64,000 nt of DNA from Abditibacterium sp. GTDB taxonomy: Bacteria > Armatimonadota > Abditibacteriia > Abditibacteriales > Abditibacteriaceae. The stretch's first letter is position 1. Every line of letters starts with the position of its first letter. Where the stretch lies: positions 90,490-154,489 of the forward strand of contig JAUJNG010000001.1 of NCBI GenBank assembly GCA_030448265.1, in the 5' to 3' direction. The notes under the pieces are model-generated. The model saw only the letters and a list, made by a program, of their open reading frames with translations. It searched no databases and had not been told where the DNA came from. A program made the translations under genes and the position numbers. This document shows positions 42,547-51,344 of this stretch, piece after piece.

Positions 42547-42724
42547 CCTGACCAACCGCCTGGAACGCTTCAACCTCACGCTCAGACAGAGGGTGGGCCG
42601 GCTCACGCGCAAGACGCTCTCCTTTTCCAAAAGCTATCCCATGCACCTCATCCACATCAGGCGCTTCCTGCTCCAATACAACCAATACTGCATCCACTGG
42701 TTCAACCAATCTCACCACACTTGA
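42547..42724 (+). pseudogene. IS1-family InsB C-terminal remnant
   Basis: The plus strand reads TNRLERFNLTLRQRVGRLTR, KTLSFSKSYPMHLIHIRRFL and QYNQYCIHW before TGA at 42722. ER.N..LRQR..RL.RKTLSFSKS..MH...I..F...YN is the hallmark C-terminal segment of IS1 transposases, of a type different from the intact copy at 21.9 kb. The catalytic part is lost. The junction with the mutL remnant looks like an old IS end or a deletion next to one. Confidence 0.75.
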
Positions 42725-42759
42725 CCACTACCCAAAATTGAATCTTCGCGGGGAAAGAA

Positions 42760-43590
42760 ATGCACAACTCAAAACTTTACACCGTCCTGATTTTCTTGCT
42801 TGCTGCTTCATGCTGCGTGCAACATAGCAACGCCGAACCTCCCGCTTCTGTCTCCAAATCGTCTGCTGCACCCAAGTCCTATTTGAGCGGGGAGTATTTC
42901 TGGGGCAAATGGTATATGGGAGCAACTTTGAAGTTATTCAGTAATGGAAAGTTTAAAGAAAGCACTTATTCAGACGCAATTAATCCTCAAACAGGGGCTG
43001 CTGGCAGCAATATTTATGGATATTACGGTGTAAAAGACGGTCACTTGATCTTATCGCCTAAATATTCAACACCAGGTCAAGGCGCCAAACCAAAATATGC
43101 CAACAAGCGCACCAAGTGGTCAGGCTCTGCAATGCGCCTATTGCCCGTAAGATGGGGCAGCCGCCTTTATCTCCTGTACCGAAATGAACAGGAACTTGAT
43201 TTCTGCAATGCGATTAACTTGGGAGACGAACCACGTCCAGCAGGTCAAAGGCGAGACGGGAGTTCATTCTTTTTGCGGGTTGACGATGAAAAAAAGGCTG
43301 TTACCGGATTACCCCAAATTCCTCAACAGTGGAGCAGCTATCTTTTGCCTACTCCCGTCGTGGGCAAGGTAATCAGCGTTGGCAAAGGCTCAACCGCAAT
43401 AGTGAACGTCGGCAAAACAGATAAAATCAAAGTAGGAATGATATTCACCGATAACAAACTCGGTTCAGAAGAGAATACATTTAAGGTCATAGCACTGCAA
43501 AACCACCAAGCCACAATCAAAAATGAAATTACTTGGCGGGCAAACATAAAGGTTGGAGAGGAAGTCTCCACTCGCCGCAATTCCAAATAA
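42760..43590 (+). CDS. Exported hypothetical protein (possible cassette gene)
   Basis: A 276-residue protein with a signal peptide (KLYTVLIFLLAASCCVQHSNA). The first mature part contains a SGEYFWGKWYMGATLKLFSNGKF segment like lipocalin-type or META-like barrels that describe how a substance scales with output. The C-terminal third (PVVGKVISVGKGSTAIVNVG, KIKVGMIFTDNKLGS, IKVGEEVSTR) resembles small beta-barrel flagellar-assembly-T-like domains. I name no family. It is AT-rich for this genome and ends 13 bases before an attC-like repeat. Confidence 0.72.
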   Translation: MHNSKLYTVLIFLLAASCCVQHSNAEPPASVSKSSAAPKSYLSGEYFWGKWYMGATLKLFSNGKFKESTYSDAINPQTGAAGSNIYGYYGVKDGHLILSPKYSTPGQGAKPKYANKRTKWSGSAMRLLPVRWGSRLYLLYRNEQELDFCNAINLGDEPRPAGQRRDGSSFFLRVDDEKKAVTGLPQIPQQWSSYLLPTPVVGKVISVGKGSTAIVNVGKTDKIKVGMIFTDNKLGSEENTFKVIALQNHQATIKNEITWRANIKVGEEVSTRRNSK

Positions 43591-43602
43591 CGAAAGTCGA
43601 CG

Positions 43603-43725
43603 CGTTTAACAGCGGGACAACAAATCGTTGCACACCGACGCCCTACGCTCCGTTCGTTCCTCGCTCCCTTTCAGCAGCGGGTGAATTCAGTCATTAGCCT
43701 GCTGCGCGATACGTTATGACTACTG
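43603..43725 (+). repeat. attC-like cassette repeat (F)
   Basis: Starts AACAGCGGGACAACAAATCG, TTGCACACCGACGCCC, then TACGCTCCGTTCGTTCCTCG, CTCCCTTTCAGCAGCGG and GTGAATTCAGTCATTAGCCT. About 70 bases of its 5' part recur without change at 45092-45163. Confidence 0.7.
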
Positions 43726-43774
43726 ATAAGGATTATCTGAGTGATTTCACAGCAAAAAAACTTCAGGTTGAATA

Positions 43775-44386
43775 ATGCGTAATCGCCTATCTCAATTTGC
43801 GTGGACTCTATGCGTGGCAAGCGGAGTTTGCCTGACAGCCGCGTTTCTGCTCTGGTGGCTTGACGGGGGAACGGCTCATGACGGTCGTAAGTTTCTCACC
43901 TTCATTAGACCAGGCGTGATAACTGCGGTACTTACTTTGGCTCCGGTGGCTACTGCACTCCTGTTTTTCTTGGCAGTTCTCGTATGGGTTCGAAAGGTCG
44001 AGAATCGAGGCTCTGTGGGAATAGCACTACTCCTGTCGGTCAGTCTGTACTGGGTCGCATTGATGATAGTTTTTGTCACAATGTTTGCGAAACCGTGTTC
44101 TTGGTATGTTGAAACGTACATCAAGGGAACAGACAACCGAACGTATTACATTCTTCATGCTCCGCCCCCGCTAAATGGTCCTGGGCACTCTGCTCTGGCT
44201 CGGCGCACAGGAGGCAATCCACTTTATTACACGATGCAGATTTTAAGCAACGAGGATTATAGGAGCACCTTTGGTCGTCAAGTCTTCATTGCGGCCCTCA
44301 AAGATACGAATCCTGAAGCAAGGCGAGCTGCTCAAATGCTACTGAGTACCGTTAAGCAGCGGGATGCTGACAAACAGCGTAAATGA
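43775..44386 (+). CDS. Hypothetical membrane protein (cassette gene)
   Basis: A 203-residue protein with three membrane helices (about residues 10-30, GVITAVLTLAPVATALLFFL, and SVGIALLLSVSLYWVALMIV) and a C-terminal soluble domain of some 90 residues ending in a helix (ALKDTNPEARRAAQMLLSTV), which reads like a HEAT-type repeat. No family recognised. It lies between attC-like repeats F and G, which is the main evidence that it is a cassette. Its base composition is lower in GC than dnaE2 nearby. Confidence 0.7.
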   Translation: MRNRLSQFAWTLCVASGVCLTAAFLLWWLDGGTAHDGRKFLTFIRPGVITAVLTLAPVATALLFFLAVLVWVRKVENRGSVGIALLLSVSLYWVALMIVFVTMFAKPCSWYVETYIKGTDNRTYYILHAPPPLNGPGHSALARRTGGNPLYYTMQILSNEDYRSTFGRQVFIAALKDTNPEARRAAQMLLSTVKQRDADKQRK

Positions 44387-44404
44387 TTATCAAAGCCAAA
44401 ACAG

Positions 44405-44510
44405 CAGGCTAACCACTCGTTGCACCTGACGCCTTCCAGCCTTCGCTACGCTGCGGCTTCCAGGCGCAGGTGAGCTTGGTCGTTCGGCGGCTGCGCGCGG
44501 CTTGCTCGGA
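44405..44510 (+). repeat. attC-like cassette repeat (G)
   Basis: GGCTAACCACTCGTTGCACC, TGACGCCTTCCAGCC, a central palindromic arm (CTTCGCTACGCTGCGG), then CTTCCAGGCGCAGGTGAGCT, TGGTCGTTCGGCGGCTGCGC. CACCTGACGCC pairs with GGCGCAGGTG (inner arms), and GGCTAAC with GTTCGGC (outer arms, imperfect): the best attC-like fold in the window. Confidence 0.72.
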
Positions 44511-44521
44511 GGCGGAACAAA

Positions 44522-45082
44522 ATGATGTCAGAGCTTTCTAAGCATTCTATGCGAGTACTCCCGTTCTTTATTGTGGCAGCTTTAACATCAGGATTCTCAT
44601 TTTTAGGAAGCCATCCAGCTCATGTTTTTGTTTTCTCTATCTTTATGTTGTCTGTTGCCGCTGTTCTTTTAGCGGTATCTTACGCCGAACGGCCTTACTC
44701 GTGGAGACAAACTAAAACCGCAGTGTCTCGTCACAGTAATCGAATGACTATGATTATCATTAGTGCCAGCGTCGCGTTAACCATATCTGTTCTGGTGACA
44801 CATTGGCCATTGCGCCTGTCGTATTCTTTATCAAAGGCTTCATTGAATAGAATTGCAAAGCAGGTCACATCAGGCACCAAAGCACTTTCGCCACAATCTG
44901 CCAGCGTTTTTTCTGTCACGCGAGCGGACGTTGATAATGGCTTAGTCTGCTTGTGGATAGATGAAGATATGGGGGAGCCAATAGGCTTCGTGCAAGGGTC
45001 GCTAAACAAAATCAAGGCTCGGTTCCCTGATTACAACATTATCGTTCTCGACGGTAATTGGTGCCTTGTCAACTCACTTTGA
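44522..45082 (+). CDS. Hypothetical membrane protein (cassette gene)
   Basis: A 186-residue protein with three predicted membrane helices (VLPFFIVAALTSGFSFLG, VFVFSIFMLSVAAVLLAVSY, MIIISASVALTISVLVTHW) and a soluble C-terminal part (VFSVTRADVDNGLVCLWIDE, FPDYNIIVLDGNWCLV). No family recognised. It starts 12 bases after repeat G and stops just before repeat H. Clearly AT-rich. Small membrane proteins of unknown role are frequent cassette contents in chromosomal integrons. Confidence 0.7.
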   Translation: MMSELSKHSMRVLPFFIVAALTSGFSFLGSHPAHVFVFSIFMLSVAAVLLAVSYAERPYSWRQTKTAVSRHSNRMTMIIISASVALTISVLVTHWPLRLSYSLSKASLNRIAKQVTSGTKALSPQSASVFSVTRADVDNGLVCLWIDEDMGEPIGFVQGSLNKIKARFPDYNIIVLDGNWCLVNSL

Positions 45083-45089
45083 GAAGCAT

Positions 45090-45180
45090 CAACAGCGGGA
45101 CAACAAATCGTTGCACACCGACGCCCTACGCTCCGTTCGTTCCTCGCTCCCTTTCAGCAGCGGCTGACTTTGGCCGTTCT
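45090..45180 (+). repeat. attC-like cassette repeat (H)
   Basis: CAACAGCGGGACAACAAATC, GTTGCACACCGACGCCCTAC, identical to repeat F through TTTCAGCAGCGG, then diverging to CTGACTTTGGCCGTTCTAAA. It closes the second array. Confidence 0.7.
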
Positions 45181-45193
45181 AAAAAGCGGTTGT

Positions 45194-45216
45194 GTGAGAT
45201 ATGAGTGAATCAAGAC
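45194..45216 (+). repeat. ATATGAG-family intergenic repeat
   Basis: GTGAGATATGAGTGAATCAA, then GACGGCG, directly after repeat H. Confidence 0.6.
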
Positions 45217-45265
45217 GGCGCATCCAGATCCACTTCAACGGATTACAAAAGGGCCGCAAACCCAT

Positions 45266-45573
45266 TTATGCCATGGACTGAATGATGTCGTGCAGCCGAT
45301 TCATCGAGTCCACGATGCTTTTCGCGCCACCCAGAACGGCATCGGCTCCATCGGGGTCGGTCTGCTCGATTTCCAGGATGCGCTCTTCCCAGCTCGATAC
45401 GCCAGGATTTCTGCGAAGGTGGCCAGCTGCGCGAAGTTGGTGACTTCGGTTTCTTCCAGGATGCGCTCTTCCAGACGCTTGCGGGAGCCGCTGCCGATAG
45501 CGAGCGTTGCGGCCTCTTCAAGTTTCGCGGCTAATGATTCTTCCCTGGCCCTTAGTGTGGCGCGTTCTCGCAT
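45266..45573 (-). pseudogene. Small helical protein gene with a frameshift
   Basis: From an ATG at 45573 the frame reads RERATLRAREESLAAKLEEA and ERILEETEVTNFAQLATFAE to ILAYR. There the shifted frame takes over with SWEERILEIEQTDPDGADAV, LGGAKSIVDSMNRLHDIIQS and TAA at 45266. Joined, it would be a charged, mostly helical protein of about 100 residues. No family recognised. The repeated ERILE words suggest a coiled coil. No ribosome site is evident. Confidence 0.55.
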
Positions 45574-45878
45574 TTGTCTTCCATTGCACTGGCACTTCGA
45601 AAGTGAAAAGGCGCAATGACGTGGTTGCGGGATGGAGAGCCGACATGTGAGCGAGTACTGTGGGCGATGGATGAAGTGACGGGTTCATCGCAAGTAGCCG
45701 ATGTCGGCGCGGCGGGGCATCCTGGACAAAATCCACGGGAGGCAGCACAAGTGGTGACCGCGGTCGCCTAGGCTTTGCGCTCGGAAACGAAGGTGGTAAA
45801 GAGATATGAGTGGGCAAAAGTTCGGTCGGTATACTTTTGAAAACTCGCCGATGATAATGGAAGGCAGTAGGGAATTCA
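45574..45878. other. Intergenic stretch ahead of the phosphodiester glycosidase gene
   Basis: No gene seen. It holds an ATATGAG motif at 45804-45810 and, at 45821-45840, a TTCGGTCGGTATACTTTTGA sequence similar to promoter-like sequences at 27.7, 28.4 and 9.7 kb. Confidence 0.5.
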
Positions 45879-46907
45879 ATGCGTTTTCACCCAATACTGA
45901 TTGCACCAATCCTTCTGCTCCCCATCGTGGTGCTACCTCAGCTTCTGGGGCAATCATCGGTGCCCTCGCAACCCTCGCTGCCGATAGCGCGACCAGTTCA
46001 ACCGTTGCGCTGGACACCGGTCAAGATGGAATTGCCGCGTAGCATCAAGGTCTTTGCCGATACAGGCGGTGCCCTAATGCAACCTCGCGCCTGGTATGTG
46101 GATATTGACTACAACGACCAAAAGCTGCGGGCTCGGCCCCATCTTTCGAAGAGTGCCACAGGACGCGAGACCGGTAGCGCGATGGCCACGCAGTTGGGTG
46201 CCTTGGTCGCCATCAACGGCGGCTACTTCGACATGATGGGGCAACCAGCGCGCACCTTCAGTCTGGTGATGCGCGACGGCAAAGTCGAGGTGCCTAACAT
46301 TTCGTTGGTGAAGCGGCCCCACCCGAGCCGGGCATACGCCGTGACTCGCAGCGCCTTTGGAATCCGGGCCAATCGCACTTTCGATGTGGCGTGGATCGCA
46401 CAGCGAGGCGATGTAGTCTGGGCTTACCCCAAACCCGTGGCCCACACCGTGACAACCGTCGCCCCCTCACCATCGGAGAATTCGACTTCTGGCGGCAAGG
46501 TCTGGAATATGGTGGATGCCCTGGGTGCCGGCCCCACGCTGATCAGCGATGGGGTAATCCAAGACACTTACGAGAACGAAGTCTTCTTTGGCTCTGGCTT
46601 TCCTAATCAAGAACCCTACTCCCGAGCAGCCATTGGCTACACCAAAGACAACCACCTCGTTTTGTTCACCACGGACAGCCGCTCAGGAGTGCCGGGGCTC
46701 ACACTGAGGCACACCGCGCAGGAGATGCAACGCCTGGGCTGTGTCGAAGCAATGAACCTCGATGGCGGTGGCAGCGAGACGTTGGTTGTCAAAGGCAAAG
46801 CTCTCAATCACCCTGCCGGACAAGAACGGGCCATCACTTCGATTCTGGCTATCGTGCCAAACCCGGATACCACTAAAAAAATGAAGGCAGTCTCGACAGC
46901 ACGCTGA
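45879..46907 (+). CDS. Exported phosphodiester glycosidase (NAGPA/DUF2233 family)
   Basis: A 342-residue protein with an N-terminal hydrophobic export signal. The NAGPA domain is recognised by ALVAINGGYFDMMGQPARTF, AVTRSAFGIRANRTFD, the middle VDALGAGPTLISDG, SRAAIGYTKDNHLVLFTTDS and the hallmark AMNLDGGGSETLVVKG. Family members cleave N-acetylglucosamine-1-phosphodiesters; in bacteria they are thought to act on wall polymers or exopolysaccharides outside the cytosol. AGGGA precedes ATG 45879 at a suitable distance. Confidence 0.9.
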   Translation: MRFHPILIAPILLLPIVVLPQLLGQSSVPSQPSLPIARPVQPLRWTPVKMELPRSIKVFADTGGALMQPRAWYVDIDYNDQKLRARPHLSKSATGRETGSAMATQLGALVAINGGYFDMMGQPARTFSLVMRDGKVEVPNISLVKRPHPSRAYAVTRSAFGIRANRTFDVAWIAQRGDVVWAYPKPVAHTVTTVAPSPSENSTSGGKVWNMVDALGAGPTLISDGVIQDTYENEVFFGSGFPNQEPYSRAAIGYTKDNHLVLFTTDSRSGVPGLTLRHTAQEMQRLGCVEAMNLDGGGSETLVVKGKALNHPAGQERAITSILAIVPNPDTTKKMKAVSTAR

Positions 46908-46964
46908 TGCGCACTGCGGCTCAGCTCCAGGCTAATTTACAGCTACTGGGTGTTATTGTTTGGC

Positions 46965-47393
46965 CTAAAGGAGTTTTTTGAAATAGGTGGCCGACGCTTG
47001 GTAACCAATGGCTTCGTAGAAGGGGGCTGCCCGCCGTGTCGCGAGAGCAACGAGCTTGCAATTCTGGCTTTCCGCCCACGCGTGAACGCTGTGCATCAAC
47101 GCTCTACCAACGCCCTGCTTTCGATGATCTGCATCCACCATGATCTCTTCAACCCAAGCAACGGAGCCGTTTGCATAGAACGTGTTGTGGCGAAAAGCCA
47201 GAACATAGCCGATGACGTTCTCCTCAACCTCGACAACAGCAAGATAAGCGTTTGGATCGCCGATGAGTGCCGCAAAGAACAAGCGGAAAGCCTCTTCCTC
47301 AAGGGCAAAAGAAGTCGCGAACTCCCGTGCCAGGCCCAACACCGCGTCCCTGTCTTTCGCTTCGGCTCGTCGAAGTGCGAAATTTAGTAACAC
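46965..47393 (-). CDS. GNAT N-acetyltransferase
   Basis: A 142-residue acetyltransferase: LRRAEAKDRDAVLGLAREFA at the start, the beta4 strand WVEEIMVDADHRKQGVGRALM with the acetyl-CoA loop, and LATRRAAPFYEAIGYQASAT at the end. It is related in length and style to the array gene at 30026 but not a close copy. It is monocistronic, convergent with the glycosidase gene. The acceptor substrate is unknown. Confidence 0.87.
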   Translation of the reverse strand: MLLNFALRRAEAKDRDAVLGLAREFATSFALEEEAFRLFFAALIGDPNAYLAVVEVEENVIGYVLAFRHNTFYANGSVAWVEEIMVDADHRKQGVGRALMHSVHAWAESQNCKLVALATRRAAPFYEAIGYQASATYFKKLL

Positions 47394-47457
47394 GCGACCA
47401 GTTTAGGGGGCGGGAGACTCAAGACTGAACGCGGGTAAGGGCAAATAGGGGCATTTT

Positions 47458-47480
47458 TCATATGAGTTGCCAAAAGCCGG
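47458..47480 (+). repeat. ATATGAG-family repeat, CATATGAG variant
   Basis: TTCATATGAGTTGCCAAAAG, then CCGG, upstream of the GNAT gene at 47393. Confidence 0.55.
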
Positions 47481-47568
47481 TTCTGACAGTTGTGCGCCCG
47501 GTGTCGCCCATTGACTGAACAGAAGAGCCGCGCTGCGCCAAATTCAGACCCCGAGGTGAATCGCCCTC

Positions 47569-47597
47569 TTGACGCCCAGGGTTTACCAAGGTAAATT
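47569..47597 (+). promoter_or_regulatory. Promoter of the blaI/blaR1 operon
   Basis: TTGACG (47569-47574) and TAAATT (47592-47597), 17 bases apart. The first operator overlaps the -10 box. Confidence 0.6.
47582..47595. promoter_or_regulatory. BlaI-type operator, copy 1
   Basis: TTTACCAAGGTAAA is a perfect 14-bp palindrome overlapping the -10 region. Confidence 0.8.
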
Positions 47598-47607
47598 AAC
47601 CTCATCA

Positions 47608-47621
47608 TTTACCAAGGTAAA
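47608..47621. promoter_or_regulatory. BlaI-type operator, copy 2
   Basis: Second exact TTTACCAAGGTAAA, centre 26 bases (about 2.5 helical turns) from the first and 5 bases before the blaI ATG. Confidence 0.8.
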
Positions 47622-47626
47622 CAATT

Positions 47627-48052
47627 ATGAACTCCACACCGAAGCTGGGCAAAGTGCAGTTGCAGATCATGCAGGTGCTGTGGGCGCGCGAACGCGCCAC
47701 AGCACGCGAGATTACCGACGAACTGAATCGCCAAAAATCCGCCGACGTAGCACCCATCGCACACTCAACAGTGCAGACGCTGCTTCGCAAGCTGGAAGCG
47801 AAGGGCGCAATCACGCACCGCATCGAGGAGCGCACCTTTGTCTTCGAGCCGTTGCAGGAAAAGAGCGAAGTGGAAACCGGTGCGGTGGGAGATCTCCTAA
47901 CGCGCTTGTTCGACCGCTCGATTTCGGGTCTGGTGGCGCACCTGGTCAAGCACGAAAAGGTCTCGCCCGATGAACTCCAGCGGCTGCGCACAATTGTCGA
48001 ACAAGCCGAAGCCGCGCAAAACGTGAAAACATCGAAAGAGGAGTCGCGATGA
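47627..48052 (+). CDS. blaI: BlaI/MecI/CopY family repressor
   Basis: A 141-residue winged-helix repressor: LGKVQLQIMQVLWARERATAREITDEL, then IAHSTVQTLLRKLEAKGAITHRIEERTFVFEPL, the wing pattern of Penicillinase_R proteins, and a C-terminal dimerisation helix (SPDELQRLRTIVEQAEAA). BlaI dimers bind paired operators and are inactivated by proteolysis triggered by BlaR1/MecR1. Both expected parts are present: two perfect palindromes upstream and an overlapping M56 peptidase gene downstream. The operators differ from the TACA/TGTA type of staphylococci. Confidence 0.92.
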   Translation: MNSTPKLGKVQLQIMQVLWARERATAREITDELNRQKSADVAPIAHSTVQTLLRKLEAKGAITHRIEERTFVFEPLQEKSEVETGAVGDLLTRLFDRSISGLVAHLVKHEKVSPDELQRLRTIVEQAEAAQNVKTSKEESR

Positions 48053-51000
48053 ACGAACTCTTTAATCTTTCGCACTGGGTCGTGGTTCTGGCACAGAACG
48101 GGTTGGTGATCTTGGGGCAGACCTCGTTGATTCTGGGGCTGGGCCTGCTTGTGCTGCGTGTTTTGCAAAAGCGTCAACCTATCTTGCGGGATCTGCTGGG
48201 CCGCGCTTTGCTGGTTGCAACTTTAGCAGGAGGTGCGCTCTCACTCAGCCTCTCGATGACTAGCTGGAGTAGGCCCCCGGCGCTCTGGAACGTGTCTCTG
48301 CCTGCAACTCCAACGGTTTTAACAGCAATGCCGGAGGCGCCTTTTTCTGCTCTGCCACGCTCTGGAACGTCTTTGGCAGAGCCGCGCCCCTTGCCCCCGG
48401 CAACGCAAAACGGGACCGAAAAGCAATCTGCTTCCCTCACGGTTGGCGAAACCGCAGCAGGCTCGACTTCTCAGGCGCCTCAGATAGCTGCTCTCCTGGA
48501 AGGGAACAATTCGCGCCGCCTTTTATATCTGGCGGTAGGTGTCTGGATTGGCGGCGCGTTTGGACTGATTGTTTGGTGGGGAATGTGCCACGTGGCGTTG
48601 CGGGGGTTGCGGCGAGGCGCACACCACGTCGAGGATGCCACGACACTAGCGACCTTGAACGAGGTGTGCGTCGCTTTAAAGATTCGAGAGCCGCTCTTGC
48701 TGTGGCACCCCAAGGTGAGTAGCCCCTTTCTAACTGGCCTGGTGAAGCCAGCGATCCTGCTTCCCACCAGCAACGCCGATCTCGATTCCACGATGCTCCG
48801 CGCGATATTTAGCCATGAAGCGATGCATTTGAAGCGGCGCGACTTGTGGTGGAACGCTGTAGGACGCGTCGGGTGTGCTCTGCTGTGGCCACAACCACTG
48901 CTATGGATGCTGTGCCGCCAGGTCGAGCACAGCAGTGAAGAGGCCTGCGATCAAGCGGTTTTAGAAGCCGGATGCTCGCGCCAGCAATATGCGAAGTGTC
49001 TTTTAGATTTTGCCGAGCGCCTGTCGCCACGAAAGGCCGAGCGTGTCGCCGGCATCGGGGTTCTGACGGACAAATCCTCGCTTTCGCACCGCATTCCGAT
49101 CATTCTCAGCACTTCGCAAACCAGGGCACAGAAAATTTCCACCCGTGCGCGATGGCTCATTGGGGTAGGCACTCTGGTTTGTGTCCTTGCCATGCCGTTT
49201 TTGGTGTCGGGGAGCGTTGCCCCACAACCGCTTTCAAAACAATCCAGAAAATTCGGCGGCGAACCGCGAATCAGACACGAACTCCGTCGAAACCCCCAAG
49301 CTGCGGCATTGGCAGAAAATCGGCGATTCGCAGGTTTGGATAAGTGGCGTTTCCGACAGGAGGCTTCAAGAGGTCTCGATCCGAAAGCGACAAGGCAACA
49401 GCGGTTCTATCATCTCGGCTCGAAGCGCGCGCCGCCAAGCAGGAGTTTCCGCGCGCTGGATTCTGGAGGATGTCGTGACTTACTCCTACAGCGAAGTTCA
49501 GCCTTTGACACTTGAGCGCCGCGAAAAGCAGACCTCCATCTCTATTCCTGCAATGGTTGCCTGTTTCGAACAGCTATCTCAAGGCGTATCGCAACCTGTG
49601 CTTTTTCCCCAGGTAGGGCAATGGGGGCGCGACTCCAGCTCAGGCCGCGACTGAAAGCAGACGGTTGCAGGAGTGGGCTCAAGGGCTGATTCCAACCGAG
49701 CGACCATCATAGGCCGCGCAGTGGATGCGGATGGAAAACCGCTTGTGGGTGCCAAAATCCAGATCTCTATGCCGGATGAAATGGTGCGGCGCTTGGTGAA
49801 GACACCGCAATCGAGTCACTATAGCTCCGTCTACGTTTACTTATTCACACTTCCTCAAGCGATTCGCGACATGGTTACCCAAAGCGTTGTGACAGATGAG
49901 AACGGTGCGTATCAAGCCAGTGGATTAGTCGGTGCGTCGTATAAAGTCAGCATGGTTGAAGACGGGACAGGTTTGAAACCTCGCCCCCTCAAGGAACCAC
50001 TACCCGAAGTAGTGACGACTTCTCATCGTGTTAAAGCGAGCCCAGGCCAAACGACGTCCGCGCCTGATTTGGCTCTCACGGGGGGCTCTTGCGCGTTGTC
50101 GTCGTGGACAAAGCGACAGGCAAGCCGTTGCCAGATGTCACAGTTGTTGGCTTGGTCAAAGAGGGTACGACTTCCAATTCTCGCCCTTACTTTGCCAGCA
50201 CGGACGCTGCGGGCACAGTCCAATTGCGCCTACCAGTAGGCAGAGCCGGTCTCACTTTGGGTGTTGATAGGGCGCCGGGAGCACGTCCTATGGAGCAACG
50301 ACTTCCTCAAGAGGCGTTTTCTACTCGATCATTAAAAACGCCGAGGTTTCTCTTGATGGAGGTTCGCCTCGCTCGCTCGAGACCTTCGCCAACGTGCAAA
50401 TCATCGCAGGTCAGACCCGCAAGGCGTTGCTACAGTTGGAGCGCTACGTCGCGCCAACGCCAACTCCGGTTCCCACCGCTGCTCCGCGAATGCCACCACC
50501 CAGGGGCACTGCGAGCCTGATGGGCCGTGTGGTCGATGAATCCGGTCGTCCGGTTGCCGGTGTTTCCGTGCGAGCACTTATCCAGCAACAGGCGAAGTGG
50601 AAACTCATGCAAGGCGCGGGTTTGGCCCTCTCCAACGGCGATACGCCGAACTTCCAACAGAAGTGGGCTTCGATCAACCCGGTGCTCTTCGAGCGCACCT
50701 TGACCGCCACTGACGGCAGCTTTCGCCTGCAAGGGCTGACCACGGCGCCTTACAACCTGGTCGTTGGCACGTGGAACAGATCTTCCGAGCGCAATTCACC
50801 ACCCCAGCGGGTTGCAACCGCCGTCGAAGGCGTATGGGCCAAAGAAGGCCAAGTTGTGCGCCGTGCACAACCTATCGTGCTCACGAGTGGCGCACTCATC
50901 GAAGGCCGCATTGTGGACAAAGTCACCGGAAAACCTCTGGGCGGTGTAATAATCGGCGCCAATGGGCCGCAGCTGCCTACCTCGACCGATAACACGATGA

Positions 51001-51344
51001 GCGCCACCAGCGATGCGCAGGGCCGCTTCCGTTTCCGGGTGGCGCCTGGCACCAGCTTGCTTTACGTTCAAGGGCCGTGGAACAACGACAGCAACTTCGC
51101 TTTCGCCGACGATGGGAAGAGTGCCGCCAGTGTCGCGCGGATTCGCACCAGCCGCGGGCTTTACGCGGGCAGCGGCAACGTGCAGTTCGAGATCGATGAC
51201 GGCGCCCCGCAGTTCGGCTTGAACTTCGGCTCCACGTCGGACAAGTCGGACTGGCAGATCAAAGTCCCGGTTCAAAGCGGCAGAACCCGTCAGATCACAC
51301 TTCGCTTGCGCCGTTTGGTGCCCAAACCGGAGACTGGAGATTAA
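48049..51344 (+). pseudogene. BlaR1/MecR1-type M56 peptidase fused to carboxypeptidase-regulatory-like domains, frameshifted
   Basis: The ATG overlaps the blaI stop (ATGA). The first 390 codons form an intact M56 domain: four membrane helices and the zinc motif SHEAMHLKRRD (His 256). After the last helix (RWLIGVGTLVCVLAMPFLV) the coding signal moves to other frames: near 49230, a TGA at 49652, again near 50090 and near 50285. The later pieces carry CarboxypepD_reg-like repeats (TIIGRAVDADGKPLVGAKIQ, LRVVVVDKATGKPLPDVTVV, ASLMGRVVDESGRPVAGVSV, LIEGRIVDKVTGKPLGGVII) and end at 51344. One gene of about 1,090 codons seems to have decayed; the M56 part could still be made. Confidence 0.75.
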
